Positions 19,094 through 28,568 of a stretch of 64,000 nucleotides of DNA are shown here, in pieces (the stretch's first letter is position 1; each line of letters opens with the position of its first letter). Origin of the DNA: Colwellia sp. TT2012 (GTDB taxonomy: Bacteria; Pseudomonadota; Gammaproteobacteria; Enterobacterales; Alteromonadaceae); contig NZ_LJYX01000017.1 in the NCBI RefSeq assembly GCF_001440345.1, positions 186,001-250,000 of the forward strand. The letters are read 5' to 3'. A model generated the notes under the pieces. It had not been told where the DNA came from and searched no databases. It worked only from the letters and a program-made list of their open reading frames with translations. Made by a program: the position numbers and the translations under genes.

Positions 19094-19735
19094 ATGTCGA
19101 GTCGTATCGTTGTATTGATCTCTGGTGGTGGCACAAACTTACAAGCCATTATTGATGCTTGTACCGATGACAATTTTCCTGGAGAGGTTGTTGCGGTAGT
19201 ATCAAATAAAGCCGATGCTTATGGCCTAACTCGTGCTCAAAATGCTGACATTGCCAACGTAGCTCTTTCACATAAAGAATTTGCTAGCCGTGAAGATTAC
19301 GATCAAGCACTGATCAAAATAATTACTGGCTTTGATGCTGATTTAATCGTATTAGCAGGTTTTATGAGAATTCTTACGCCCAGCTTTGTGCAACATTTTC
19401 AAGGCAAACTGCTCAACATACACCCATCGCTATTACCCAAATACCAGGGATTAAATACGCATCAACGTGCTATTGATGCCGGTGATGATGTACACGGTGT
19501 TAGTGTGCACTTTGTTACTGAAGAACTCGATGGTGGCCCAGTCATTCTTCAGGCGAAAGTACCCGTTTTTCAAGGTGATAGCAGTGAAGATCTTGCGGCT
19601 CGTGTTCATCAGCAAGAACACCGTATCTACCCCTTAGTAGTAAAATGGTTTGCTGAACATAGACTTAACATGCAGGGTGACCATGCAATACTCGATGGTA
19701 ATATACTGCCAGCCTCAGGTTATGCTAACGACTAA
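19094..19735 (+). CDS. purN: Phosphoribosylglycinamide formyltransferase
   Basis: PurN transfers a formyl group from 10-formyl-THF to GAR, the third step of purine synthesis. The 213-residue product contains LISGGGTNLQAIID (phosphate-binding loop), GFMRILTPSFV, the catalytic segment LNIHPSLLPKYQGLNTH (Asn and His) and the Asp of VHFVTEELDGGPVI. GAGGAAA precedes the ATG. It follows purM after a stem-loop and a gap of 86 nt. Confidence 0.96.
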   Translation: MSSRIVVLISGGGTNLQAIIDACTDDNFPGEVVAVVSNKADAYGLTRAQNADIANVALSHKEFASREDYDQALIKIITGFDADLIVLAGFMRILTPSFVQHFQGKLLNIHPSLLPKYQGLNTHQRAIDAGDDVHGVSVHFVTEELDGGPVILQAKVPVFQGDSSEDLAARVHQQEHRIYPLVVKWFAEHRLNMQGDHAILDGNILPASGYAND

Positions 19736-19862
19736 TATTGATAGCTAACTCGCTTAACTGGGGTTAAATAGCACAAAAAATAGTTAGTGTTTTTTTATAA
19801 ACACGCTACAGAAACTGTTAGTATCCTTAATTATACTATTGCTGCTGGACTCTTTGCTTATT

Positions 19863-20627
19863 ATGCGAAAACGCTTTTCCTTACTGTTATTCATATTACC
19901 TTTCCTGGTTTCAGCCAATACGGCTGGTACTAATATTGATACGCAAAAGCAAGCAAGCGCTCAACCACAAAAAGAGTCTTTCGCAGCAGTCATCCCCGCT
20001 TACCGAGCAACTTATACCTTATTACATAAATCAGATCCCATAGGTACCGCAGTCAGACAGCTGAGTTACCTTGCGGATAATAAAATTAAATACCATTATG
20101 AAACGGATATAAGTTGGTTAATCTTTTCTGATAAACGCAGTGAAACCGCCATAGTTAAGATAGAAAACAATCAAGTGATACCGTTAAGTTATGATTATAA
20201 ACGCGAAGGCACAGGTCGCGATAAACACTACCAATGGCAGTATGATCTAGCACAAAAAACGGCAACCGATATTAAAAATAATAAAGTGATCACTTTAGAG
20301 TTCACCGAGGGTCTGTTAGATAAACTTAGCTACCATCTGCAAAATCGCCTCGACTTAATTAACAACCCAGCACAAAAAAAGTTTGTTTACCCAGTGATCA
20401 GTACTCGCGGCTCGGTCAAAGATTATCAATATATCTATGATGGTGATGAGGAACTAATACTTCCCTTTGGCTTAGTCAAAACTATCCGTTTGAAGCGTGA
20501 AATTGTTGAAAAAAAACGTATCACCTACGTTTGGTTTGCCCCAGAGTTAAACTTTTTAATGGTTAAACTCTATCAAGTGAAAGACGGCGCGGAACAATTT
20601 GAAGCGCAATTATCAGCATTAGAGTAA
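19863..20627 (+). CDS. DUF3108 exported protein
   Basis: This protein has a signal peptide (MRKRFSLLLFILPFLVSA, residues 1-18) and a periplasmic domain of about 235 residues, beginning FAAVIPAYRATYTLLHKSDPIG. It matches the DUF3108 layout: a beta-rich domain ending in the conserved TYVWFAPELNFLMVKLYQ block. Function is unknown. The start is placed at ATG 19863 because it gives a clean signal peptide; a TTG eight codons upstream is also in frame. No clear Shine-Dalgarno precedes either. Position after purMN is shared with related marine genomes. Confidence 0.75.
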   Translation: MRKRFSLLLFILPFLVSANTAGTNIDTQKQASAQPQKESFAAVIPAYRATYTLLHKSDPIGTAVRQLSYLADNKIKYHYETDISWLIFSDKRSETAIVKIENNQVIPLSYDYKREGTGRDKHYQWQYDLAQKTATDIKNNKVITLEFTEGLLDKLSYHLQNRLDLINNPAQKKFVYPVISTRGSVKDYQYIYDGDEELILPFGLVKTIRLKREIVEKKRITYVWFAPELNFLMVKLYQVKDGAEQFEAQLSALE

Positions 20628-20677
20628 TAAACAAAAGCAAGTATTTAATAACTCTCCTTTAGACTGTTACTCTCCAC

Positions 20678-20703
20678 TAAATGAGCATAGCTATGCTCAT
20701 TTA
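20678..20703 (+). terminator. Perfect 26-nt palindrome after the DUF3108 gene
   Basis: TAAATGAGCATAG and CTATGCTCATTTA form a gap-free palindrome 51 nt after the DUF3108 stop. It lacks a long T-run, so it is only a probable transcript end; a protein-binding role cannot be excluded. Confidence 0.45.
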
Positions 20704-20950
20704 ACTTAGCTATTCACCTTAATTAATAGCTTACAATACATTTCATCTAACACCTTGCTACTAGCTGCCCAGCTAAAATATACCATCACCACTGCCAAAG
20801 ACAACGTCCAGCGTTTTATTCTTCTTTGCTTTGTTTTGCTTAGCTTTTTTTCAGCAGATACACATATTTCAATGGCTATATTTCAAGATAAATATTTCAA
20901 TAATGTATAAAAACTAACAAATAATGCTTGAATAACCAGCAAAAGCAATA

Positions 20951-20970
20951 TACTGTACATGCATACAGTA
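20951..20970 (+). promoter_or_regulatory. LexA (SOS) box controlling sulA
   Basis: TACTGTACATGCATACAGTA is a fully palindromic 20-mer with CTGT-N8-ACAG, the LexA consensus of gammaproteobacteria. It overlaps a likely -10 (TATACT, 20949-20954) with a TTGAAT -35-like hexamer at 20928-20933 (spacing 15), so LexA bound here would block transcription. It lies 35 nt before the sulA ATG. Confidence 0.9.
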
Positions 20971-21005
20971 ATCATACCTATCACTATTTAGCACGAGGCA
21001 GAACT

Positions 21006-21497
21006 ATGTACACCACCGAGACACTTAATAGCAATATCATAAACAAAACCATCAGTTCTCCCCTTGCACAGCAGACTTGGTTAAAACTAGCCAATGTTGC
21101 CAATCATCAAGAATTATCGTCTCACTATGCAGATATTTGTCAGCAATATACTCAAGAGAAAAAGTGGGTGTTGTTTATTAACCCTGAAGAAGCATCCTTA
21201 GAGCAATTAGCGCACACCCACGGCGTTGATATTTCCAAGGTGCTTTGTGTCAGTTTCAAGGGGAAAAACAAAGTAAATAACTTGCTTGATAAGCATTCTG
21301 CTCACTTAGATATTGAGCAAATAAAGCGTGTTTTATGCCGAGGTAACTGCTCAGCAGTTATCCTGTCTAATGCCTCTTTTAGAGACGATGAAATTGCCGC
21401 GCTCGATAGCTGTGCGCGTTTAGGGAAAACTCAGTGTGTGCTACTTAAAAACTTGCGTAAAAATGAGCTGACGATACATCATAGGCACAGCCACTAA
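21006..21497 (+). CDS. sulA: SulA-like SOS cell-division inhibitor
   Basis: SulA binds FtsZ and halts septation during DNA damage. The 163-residue product (E. coli 169) has the SulA/RecA-like core: KKWVLFINPEEASLEQLAHT, the VLCV strand, then the RGNCSAVILSNASFRDDEIAALDSCA block that corresponds to the FtsZ-binding region of the family. I placed the start at ATG 21006 (GAGG upstream), because the LexA box at 20951-20970 lies inside the longer open frame and must be upstream of the gene. SOS control is clear from the box. Sequence similarity to E. coli SulA is moderate, so the name rests on both lines of evidence. Confidence 0.8.
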   Translation: MYTTETLNSNIINKTISSPLAQQTWLKLANVANHQELSSHYADICQQYTQEKKWVLFINPEEASLEQLAHTHGVDISKVLCVSFKGKNKVNNLLDKHSAHLDIEQIKRVLCRGNCSAVILSNASFRDDEIAALDSCARLGKTQCVLLKNLRKNELTIHHRHSH

Positions 21498-21562
21498 GCT
21501 CAAACGAAGCAAAATCATTCTTGAGTGATAACGAATAGCCTTTATTTAGCTTAGCTAAAGAG

Positions 21563-21595
21563 AAAAGCCGTATTGTTAACAACAATACGGCTTTT
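21563..21595. terminator. Bidirectional rho-independent terminator
   Basis: AAAAGCCGTATTGTT and AACAATACGGCTTTT form a perfect 15-bp stem with a 3-nt loop, between convergent sulA and the DUF885 gene. Confidence 0.93.
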
Positions 21596-21615
21596 TATCT
21601 ACTAGATACGTTAAC

Positions 21616-23517
21616 TTATGACTTACTGTCTAACCAATGATTTATATTTCGTGATAACACTGTCATAGGCACGGCGCCATTTAACAGCACAACATCATGA
21701 AATTCGGCTAAATCAAAAGCATCACCTAAACGTTTTTGTGCTTGCTCTCTTAAACTTAATATTTTTAACATCCCTAGTTTATAGCCAAGTGCTTGCCCAG
21801 GCCAAGCCATATAGCGTTCAATTTCTGCAATAACATCAGACTCAGCGGTACCTGTTTTCTTTGACATATAGCTAATGGCTTGCTCTCGAGTCCAGCGTTT
21901 ATCATGTAAGCCGGTATCAACCACCAAACGTACTGCTCTAAATAATTCCGCTTGTAAGCGACCTAAATTACCAAAGGGATCGTTTTCATACATGCCTAAT
22001 TCAAAAGCAACTTGCTCACTGTATAAAGCCCAGCCCTCCGCATAAGCATTGTAAGGGGCAATTCTACGTAAAAAAGGTAATTCTGTTTGATCTAAATTCA
22101 AGGATATTTGCCAATGATGGCCAGGATTTGCTTCATGATAAGTTAAGGTTTTCAAACCAAATTTAGGATTCGCTTTCATATCACGCAAATTAATCCAATA
22201 AATACCTGGTTTACTACCATCAACAGCAGGTGAAGTATATTGACCACCTGGCGCACCATCTTGTACCTCAACAGGAAAGGCTTTGACTTCTACTTGGTAA
22301 CTAGGGGTGGTTTTAAATACCGGGGCCATTTTTTCGGTCATTTCAGTGATATAACCATTAATATCACTTAATAGCTCTTCACGTCCTGCTTTTGAATCTT
22401 CATATAAAAAGCGTGGCTCTTCATTTAACGCTACCATGCGCTCGCCAACAGAGCCTTGTTTATAACCTTGCTCTTGTAATATTTTATCCATAGCAACACT
22501 AATACGAGCGACTTCATCTAGGCCAACTTGATGTATTTCACTTGGCGTTAATTCACTATCACCTAATTGTTTTATCGCATCTTGGTAATACTCACTGCCT
22601 TTAGGCTGTGCCCATATACCCGACTCATCACGAGATTTAGCTAATAATTTTTCGCTGGCTTTTGCTACCGATTGGTAGGCGGGATAAACCACCTGGCTAA
22701 CTTGCACAATAACTTGCTTTATTAACCCTTGCTTTTGCTCGTCGGTAAGGGCATCAATTTTTTCAATTTTATCGGTAAAGACACTAACAAAAGTATGCTG
22801 TTCGGCGGCAACACGGGTAAAGCCTTTAAGGTACTTAATTGCACCTTGTAAAGTGACTTTCGGCGGTAACCAGTTCTGTGCAGCATCAAAGGCTTGTTTT
22901 TCAATAATGCTACTGGCAAGACGGTCAAATGCCCCTAAACGCGTGATGTAGTCTAATGCTTCTTGCTCTGTGGTAATGGGCTGATCGTTTTGCATAATTC
23001 GTGGGATATCAATCAAAGGGCCATTAATTTGATTGACAATAAAGGGTGAAAGCCCCATCCAAGTGTCAATAAAGCCAACGCTAAAGTTTGGCTCCCCGGC
23101 AAAGTATCGCGTTAGCCCCGCCATCACTTGTTGATTATTTTTCGCCGTGATATCAGCCCCATCAAGCTTAACGCTGGCAATTTTATTCGATATCGATAAT
23201 AACTCAGCTCGCAGTTTAGCTTCATTTTCAACACCATAAAGCTCCATCTTATCACTAATAGCTTGACCAACATCCTGTGCAGACAAACCATACATGGTCG
23301 CTGATAAAGCACGCTGTTTAAAAAGGCTTTGTTTAGCTTGCTGATAAAGCGCCGTTAAGGTTTGTTCTGCGCTATTAAGGGTGCTTTTTTCTGCCGGAGT
23401 TGTCGCTGGCGTTGATTGATTTACTGCTACAGTATCGCTTGGTTTATCACAGCCACTCAAGCCAAGTGTGGCTATAATAGCGCTTGCTAATAAGCTGTTT
23501 TTTAGGTTCTTATTCAT
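21616..23517 (-). CDS. DUF885 lipoprotein, probable metallopeptidase
   Basis: This 633-residue protein has a lipoprotein signal (ATLGLSGCDK, Cys23) and a long helical domain typical of DUF885. The motif TYHEANPGHHWQ near residue 460 (HExxxxHH form) is the conserved core, and EGWALYSEQVAFELG follows as a likely metal-ligand region. The family is related to zinc peptidases, but few members have been tested, so peptide hydrolysis at the periplasmic face is an inference. It is transcribed alone, facing sulA, with a bidirectional terminator in between. Confidence 0.85.
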   Translation of the reverse strand: MNKNLKNSLLASAIIATLGLSGCDKPSDTVAVNQSTPATTPAEKSTLNSAEQTLTALYQQAKQSLFKQRALSATMYGLSAQDVGQAISDKMELYGVENEAKLRAELLSISNKIASVKLDGADITAKNNQQVMAGLTRYFAGEPNFSVGFIDTWMGLSPFIVNQINGPLIDIPRIMQNDQPITTEQEALDYITRLGAFDRLASSIIEKQAFDAAQNWLPPKVTLQGAIKYLKGFTRVAAEQHTFVSVFTDKIEKIDALTDEQKQGLIKQVIVQVSQVVYPAYQSVAKASEKLLAKSRDESGIWAQPKGSEYYQDAIKQLGDSELTPSEIHQVGLDEVARISVAMDKILQEQGYKQGSVGERMVALNEEPRFLYEDSKAGREELLSDINGYITEMTEKMAPVFKTTPSYQVEVKAFPVEVQDGAPGGQYTSPAVDGSKPGIYWINLRDMKANPKFGLKTLTYHEANPGHHWQISLNLDQTELPFLRRIAPYNAYAEGWALYSEQVAFELGMYENDPFGNLGRLQAELFRAVRLVVDTGLHDKRWTREQAISYMSKKTGTAESDVIAEIERYMAWPGQALGYKLGMLKILSLREQAQKRLGDAFDLAEFHDVVLLNGAVPMTVLSRNINHWLDSKS

Positions 23518-23703
23518 AGCTTCCTCTAAGGATAATTAATACCATTTATTATTTTTCTCATTTTTGTTGTTTTTATTCTAATTACTTGGTTGTAATCATT
23601 TTGACTGAATATGAGTAACTCAGATTAGAGCAAATGTGCCTAAGATTGTAAACATTATACAATCTTTATTTTTCCCGAGTTTATTTTTAATTTTGTATAA
23701 AAA

Positions 23704-24055
23704 GCAACCTTACTTGATTATCCAAAATACTAGGCTGAGTGCTACGGCACAGCGCCTTTTTTACCTATGTCTCGACAAGAAATGGACATACTCGGCTGGG
23801 ATAGCTGCGATATTATTATCGTCACCGGTGACGCTTATGTTGATCACCCAAGTTTTGGTATGGCTATTATCGGTCGTATGCTTGAAGCGCAAGGTTTTAG
23901 AGTTGATCTAATTGCCCAGCCGGACTGGCATTCAAAAGATGCCTTTATGGGACTAGGCAAGCCTAATTTATTTTTTGGTGTCACCTCCGATAATAGGGAC
24001 TCCATGTTTAACCGATATACCTCTAAGCGAAAAATGCGTCATGATTTTTTCTGAT
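23704..24055 (+). pseudogene. ygiQ: Remnant of radical-SAM protein YgiQ
   Basis: Only the first 115 or so residues of YgiQ remain; the family is over 700 residues. The fragment [21 protein letters not shown], followed by [20 protein letters not shown] and [11 protein letters not shown], is highly conserved. Upstream in the same frame, YPKY is followed by TAG (23731-23733) where the family has Trp (YPxYW). After RKMRHD the match is lost, and the radical-SAM CxxxCxxC region is absent from this window. Traces of the next conserved block may persist in other frames to about 24120. It is a truncated, inactive gene. Confidence 0.85.
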
Positions 24056-24174
24056 CGCCGCTCAGATACTCACCTGATTAACATGCTGATAGGTATCGTC
24101 AGAGCGAATGTTTGCGTCGATTGATAATCGTCATGGCGCATAAAGAAGTGAGCACTTTCTTATACTGCTTGCTA

Positions 24175-24537
24175 CTAGGTAAACCAGACAAAAAACCGAC
24201 AGAGATAACTCTTGGTGTTTTCTGCAACTAAAGCATCAACAAGCTCATTAACTTCATCCGTTAATGACAACGCTTTTTCGTCGCTAGGATCAGCCTTGTC
24301 TTGGCTTTTAATACAGGTTTTAATACAGGTTTTAATACAGGTTTTTAACGCGTTTATTTTGAGGGCTATTTTAGCGGTTAGCCATGTAGCTTTATCTGAA
24401 GATAACTTTCGCCCGACCTCTTTAGCTACCTTGATAAAACGTACTTGACCATATATTCCAGCTAGCCTGAACGGCTTTGAGCTAATAGCAAAAAACACAA
24501 AGATGCTTAAATATAGAAACTTTATCAGTATTTTCAT
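24175..24537 (-). CDS. Unknown small exported or membrane protein with TCIK repeats
   Basis: No family was recognised. The start is set at ATG 24537 (MKILIKFLYLSIFVFFA), which has AGAGGTAG upstream and gives a hydrophobic N-terminal segment (residues 1-20), so the 120-residue product is likely exported or anchored. A 12-bp tandem repeat encodes TCIK three times (around residue 65). The remainder is hydrophilic and helical. It is flanked by the ygiQ remnant, and whether it is expressed is uncertain. Confidence 0.5.
   Translation of the reverse strand: MKILIKFLYLSIFVFFAISSKPFRLAGIYGQVRFIKVAKEVGRKLSSDKATWLTAKIALKINALKTCIKTCIKTCIKSQDKADPSDEKALSLTDEVNELVDALVAENTKSYLCRFFVWFT
24309..24344. repeat. 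Three tandem copies of a 12-bp unit
   Basis: TAATACAGGTTT is repeated exactly three times inside the preceding small gene, in frame (4 codons each), so copy-number change would not break the frame. Confidence 0.85.
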
Positions 24538-24829
24538 AATACTACCTCTTATATAATAGCAAATAGCAAACATCTTCCCTGAAAGTATTTTTATCTACCT
24601 CTTTAGTATATGTCAATATTTTAGCTTTGCTGAGATAGCTCTAAGGGTTGCATATTCCCTAAACTGGTTTATTTGAACATAGCTAATCTATAAATTATCG
24701 TATGCGACTTTTCAACACTAGTGTATAATCGCGCGCATAACTTGTCCGCTAACTACCTATTTTAGGTAACTATCGGTAAATTTACTGACATATTTGATTC
24801 AGTAAACCTCAACATTCGACGGAACACAT

Positions 24830-26422
24830 ATGCTATCAGCAAATAACATTACCCAACAATTTGGCGCTAAGCCATTATTTGAAAATATCTCACAAAAATT
24901 TGGTGACGGTAATCGTTACGGCTTAATTGGCGCCAATGGTTGTGGTAAATCTACCTTTATGAAAATTTTAGGGGGTGATTTAGAGCAAACCGGTGGCAAT
25001 GTTACCCTTGATACGGGTGAGCGCTTAGGTAAATTACGTCAAGACCAATTCGCCTTTGAAAACTACAGCGTGATTGACACTGTTATTATGGGTCATACCG
25101 AACTTTGGGCCGTTAAAGAAGAACGTGACCGCATCTATGCTTTACCTGAAATGAGCGAAGCAGATGGTATGAAAGTTGGCGATTTAGAGTCTGAATATGC
25201 CGAAATGGATGGTTACAGCGCAGAAGCTCGTGCTGGTGAGTTGTTAATTGGTGTGGGTATCCCAGTAGAGCAACATTACGGTTTAATGAGTGAAATAGCG
25301 CCTGGTTTTAAGTTACGTATATTACTAGCGCAAGCACTGTTTTCAGATCCTGATATTTTATTATTAGATGAGCCAACCAACAACTTGGATATTCACACTA
25401 TCCAATGGTTAGAAGAAACGTTAAATGAACGTAATTCAACCATGATCATCATTTCTCATGATAGACATTTTTTGAACAGTGTTTGTACCCATATGGCCGA
25501 TTTAGATTACGGTGAGCTACGTGTTTTCCCGGGTAACTATGACGAATACATGTTGGCAGCAACACAAGCAAGAGCACGTTTATTATCAGATAACGCTAAG
25601 AAAAAAGCACAAATTGGTGAGCTGCAAGCCTTCGTGGCGCGTTTTTCTGCTAACGCTTCAAAAGCGAAACAAGCCACGTCTCGTGCTAAGCGCATTGATA
25701 AAATTCAGTTAGAAGAAGTAAAAGCATCAAGTCGAAGCAATCCGTTTATTCGCTTTGAGCAAGAAAAGAAATTATTCCGCAATGCGCTAGTGGTTGAGAA
25801 ACTAAATAAGAGCTTTGATGGTAATCATATCCTTAAAGATCTTTCAGTATTAATTGAAGTAGGTGAACGCATCGCCATTATTGGTGAAAATGGTATTGGT
25901 AAAACTACCTTTTTACGCACCTTAATGAACGAAGTCGCTTATGAGCAAGATTCAGGTGAGTTTACTTGGTCTGAAAATGTCAATATTGGTTATTACGCGC
26001 AAGATCATGAATTTGAGTTTGAAAATGACATGACCTTATTTGACTGGATGAGCCAGTGGCGCCAACCGACCGATGACGAGCAAGCGATTCGTGGTTATTT
26101 AGGGCGTTTACTGTTCTCTGCTGATGATATTAAAAAATCAATTAAAGTGTTATCCGGTGGTGAAAAAGGTCGGATGTTATTTGGTAAGTTAATGATGCAA
26201 CAGCCTAATATTTTACTGCTTGATGAACCAACCAACCACATGGACATGGAATCCATAGAATCATTAAATATGGCGTTAGAGCAATATGAGGGTACGCTTT
26301 TATTCGTTAGCCATGACCGAGAGTTTGTTTCAACTATCGCCACTCGTATTATTGAATTAACCAAAGACGGTTATATCGACTTTGCCGGTACTTATGATGA
26401 GTACTTAGCTAGCCAAGCATAA
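24830..26422 (+). CDS. ybiT: ABC-F ribosome-associated ATPase YbiT
   Basis: YbiT is an ABC-F protein thought to act on the ribosome rather than in transport. The 530 residues equal E. coli YbiT in length and align without gaps that I can see. There are two ATPase cassettes: Walker [10 protein letters not shown] (about 36-44) and GENGIGKTT, Walker [12 protein letters not shown] and [11 protein letters not shown], with the linker helix region ([20 protein letters not shown]) between. The first cassette has the [10 protein letters not shown] signature variant characteristic of YbiT instead of LSGGQ; the second has LSGGEKGR. No membrane segments are present. Confidence 0.95.
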   Translation: MLSANNITQQFGAKPLFENISQKFGDGNRYGLIGANGCGKSTFMKILGGDLEQTGGNVTLDTGERLGKLRQDQFAFENYSVIDTVIMGHTELWAVKEERDRIYALPEMSEADGMKVGDLESEYAEMDGYSAEARAGELLIGVGIPVEQHYGLMSEIAPGFKLRILLAQALFSDPDILLLDEPTNNLDIHTIQWLEETLNERNSTMIIISHDRHFLNSVCTHMADLDYGELRVFPGNYDEYMLAATQARARLLSDNAKKKAQIGELQAFVARFSANASKAKQATSRAKRIDKIQLEEVKASSRSNPFIRFEQEKKLFRNALVVEKLNKSFDGNHILKDLSVLIEVGERIAIIGENGIGKTTFLRTLMNEVAYEQDSGEFTWSENVNIGYYAQDHEFEFENDMTLFDWMSQWRQPTDDEQAIRGYLGRLLFSADDIKKSIKVLSGGEKGRMLFGKLMMQQPNILLLDEPTNHMDMESIESLNMALEQYEGTLLFVSHDREFVSTIATRIIELTKDGYIDFAGTYDEYLASQA

Positions 26423-26423
26423 C

Positions 26424-26490
26424 GTAGGCGTGACTGCAGTCGCGCTAAATATTGCTACCCCCTTATTTGCGCGGTTAAAACCGCGCCTAC
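26424..26490. repeat. REP-like nested palindromic element
   Basis: Between ybiT and rlmJ lies a compact element bounded by GTAGGCG (from 26425) and its inverse CGCCTAC (26484-26490). Inside are two hairpins: GCGTGACTG/CAGTCGCGC (one mismatch) and GCGCGGTT/AACCGCGC (26469-26486). It is more GC-rich than its surroundings. Such paired palindromes resemble REP/BIME elements; copies elsewhere in the genome cannot be seen from here. Confidence 0.65.
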
Positions 26491-26507
26491 CGAAGAAGAT
26501 ATTTTTT

Positions 26508-27371
26508 ATGCTTAGTTATCGTCACGCTTTTCATGCTGGCAATTTTGCCGATGTACTCAAACACAGTGTTTTATCGCTGGTACTTGAGTACATGACTCGT
26601 AAAGAAAAAGGCTTTTGTTATATAGATAGTCACTCTGGCGCGGGCATGTATCAATTGGCCGAAGAGTATGCGCAAAAAACGGGGGAGTATAAAGACGGTA
26701 TTGCCAAGATAATTAACGATGACCATGCACCTGAAGCACTTGCACCTTATTTATCGCTAATCAACAGCCTTAACCTCAGCCCTGATGCAGGTAGTGAACC
26801 AAGTAGTGAACTTAAGGTTTATCCTGGCTCTCCTGGCATAGCTAAAGCCTTTGTTCGTCGCCAAGACAGCAGTCATTTATTTGAATTACACCCAACGGAT
26901 ATTAAACACTTAGAAGATTTTTGTCAGCGCTGGCGTAAAGTATTTGTTAAGCAGTCTGATGGTTATAAAGGTGTACTCGGCTTATTACCACCACCTAGTC
27001 GCCGTGGTGTAGTGTTAATTGATCCGCCTTATGAGCTTAAAGAAGATTATCAAAAAGCGGTCAAGACCATCATCAAAGCCTATGCTAAGTTTTCAACCGG
27101 TACTTACATTCTTTGGTATCCGGTGGTTAAGCGTGAGCTAGTTGAAGAAATGCAGCAAGCATTCACAGCAAGTGCGGTTAACAATGTGCTGCAAGTTGAA
27201 TTTTGCATGACAGCGGATACTGACGAATATGGCATGACCGGCACTGGTTTGTTTATTGTTAACCCACCATGGCAATTAACGACCCAACTTGAAGAAATAT
27301 TACCCTATATGAAAACTAAATTAGGTAGTAAAGAGACTAGCTATACCCTCAGTCAGTTAATATCTGAATAG
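26508..27371 (+). CDS. rlmJ: 23S rRNA (adenine2030-N6)-methyltransferase
   Basis: RlmJ methylates A2030 of 23S rRNA with S-adenosylmethionine. The start is at ATG 26508, giving MLSYRHAFHAGNFADVLKH, the invariant family N-terminus; the frame is open upstream through the palindromic element, but that sequence is not family-like. The SAM-binding YIDSHSGAGMY and catalytic GVVLIDPPYE (DPPY) motifs are present. At 287 residues it is close to E. coli (280). The ribosome-binding site is weak. Confidence 0.94.
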   Translation: MLSYRHAFHAGNFADVLKHSVLSLVLEYMTRKEKGFCYIDSHSGAGMYQLAEEYAQKTGEYKDGIAKIINDDHAPEALAPYLSLINSLNLSPDAGSEPSSELKVYPGSPGIAKAFVRRQDSSHLFELHPTDIKHLEDFCQRWRKVFVKQSDGYKGVLGLLPPPSRRGVVLIDPPYELKEDYQKAVKTIIKAYAKFSTGTYILWYPVVKRELVEEMQQAFTASAVNNVLQVEFCMTADTDEYGMTGTGLFIVNPPWQLTTQLEEILPYMKTKLGSKETSYTLSQLISE

Positions 27372-27414
27372 GTGCTACATCCGTAAACCATACTGCCAGC
27401 ACGAGTGTTTACTC

Positions 27415-27454
27415 GGTTTGAGTTCAGCTTTAAAAATGCCTGAATTCAAACCGG
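27415..27454 (+). terminator. Probable terminator after rlmJ
   Basis: CGGTTTGAGTTCAG pairs with CTGAATTCAAACCG (one mismatch) around a 12-nt loop, 43 nt after the rlmJ stop. There is no long T-run. Confidence 0.5.
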
Positions 27455-27582
27455 AAATTAAGTGTAACCTTGCAAAATGCCTTCATTAACAAATCTAATA
27501 ATACCTTTAAAAATCAAAGACTATCATTAAGCTCGCTGAGCGTTTACTTGATGAGTTTTGGTCTGATGAAACTCAGGTGCTT

Positions 27583-27890
27583 TCAGTATAAAAAAATTAT
27601 CGACATTTGTGCTCCATAAGGCGAGCGCCTTTTGACCATTTTCGGCACTAATTTGGCAGGATCATCAAGCCCCATACTACCGACTAATTCATAAATACTT
27701 GCCAAGGTATTGCAGTGAAATTTTTTCACTCGCTCACTTTTCGACTCAACATCAACGGCTTTTGCGCGAGCAGGGTCTTGAGTTGCCACCCAGTCGTTAG
27801 AGGTTGGTATTGCAATGCCTTGATTGAATACAGCCAATGGCCATCATCATAGTTCTGGCCGCGGCTGAGGGTGTATTATTGACAAGGTGG
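27583..27890 (-). pseudogene. 3' fragment of FMN-binding glutamate synthase-family gene
   Basis: The leftward frame holds VATQDPARAKAVDVESK, then FHCNTLASIYELVGSMGLDD and PAKLVPKMVKRR, the C-terminal end of GltB-like FMN-binding proteins. Upstream in a different frame the homology continues as ARTMMMAIGCIQSRHCNTN, ending at a TAA where the family has the conserved CPTG segment, so there is at least one frameshift and one stop. The matching 5' part lies 3.1 kb away at 31023-32005 on the same strand. It cannot make an active enzyme. Confidence 0.85.
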
Positions 27891-27920
27891 GCACCTTAGA
27901 TAAATGGGAGGCCTGCCCAT

Positions 27921-28457
27921 TTAATGGATCTCTATCTCGTTATAAGGACCTGTTCGAAAACTAATGTAGGACAGGTTTTCGTCCACTTCGCTCCACCAAT
28001 GAGCTGTGTAACCTGGAATAATAATAACATCACCCGGTCCAATCTTACGACTTACTCCTCCCTCTATATATGTTCCCTTAATCGTTATATAGTTTGGCGA
28101 GGCAAGTACGCCATCAGGTATAGTACCACCCGTTACCAAGGTGCCATGTCCCTTTAATATATAATAAGTTTCGGTGGTGGAAATATGATGTAAATTAGCT
28201 TTACCTAGTACGTCTTTAGGACGGTAAACCCCATAAAGACCTACGCCATTCTCGTCGACGACTTCTACCACACGGATTTTTCTATCCGAAACAGTATCCT
28301 GTGGTAAAGCCTCTATAAATTCATCAATCTCAGTAGCGGTAAAATAGGTAGCAACAAGTAGCCCATCAGGTGGCAAAGTTCGGTCGGAAACATGCAGCGT
28401 TTCACAGCCAAACAAAAACATAGCCAACACGGGTATCAAGAATATTTTTCTTATCAT
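27921..28457 (-). CDS. Lipoprotein with a cupin domain
   Basis: This 178-residue protein has a lipoprotein signal (LAMFLFGCET, Cys18) followed by a single cupin barrel. The first cupin motif is visible in ANLHHISTTETYYILKGHG (two His and one Glu as metal ligands), and the second in GPGDVIIIPGYTAHWW (fourth ligand His). An envelope-anchored metal cupin is unusual; the substrate is unknown. It is downstream of the flavin amine oxidase on the same strand (gap 164 nt with a stem-loop), and both sit between the halves of a broken glutamate synthase-type gene. Confidence 0.8.
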   Translation of the reverse strand: MIRKIFLIPVLAMFLFGCETLHVSDRTLPPDGLLVATYFTATEIDEFIEALPQDTVSDRKIRVVEVVDENGVGLYGVYRPKDVLGKANLHHISTTETYYILKGHGTLVTGGTIPDGVLASPNYITIKGTYIEGGVSRKIGPGDVIIIPGYTAHWWSEVDENLSYISFRTGPYNEIEIH

Positions 28458-28568
28458 AATGAGTCGTCCTATAAAATATCAACAATAATCGTTATATTTC
28501 GCCATTTAAAAACGCTTAAGCAAAAACGAAGAATCGAAATAAAAATCAAATACAATTAAGCTAAATAA

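Noticed and set aside
23636-23911. Plus-strand 91-codon frame before and across the ygiQ remnant
   Set aside because: It overlaps conserved YgiQ coding sequence in another frame and has no homology of its own.
26430-26507. A longer N-terminus for RlmJ
   Set aside because: It would be encoded by the palindromic repeat; the invariant family start MLSYRHAFHAGNFAD lies at 26508.
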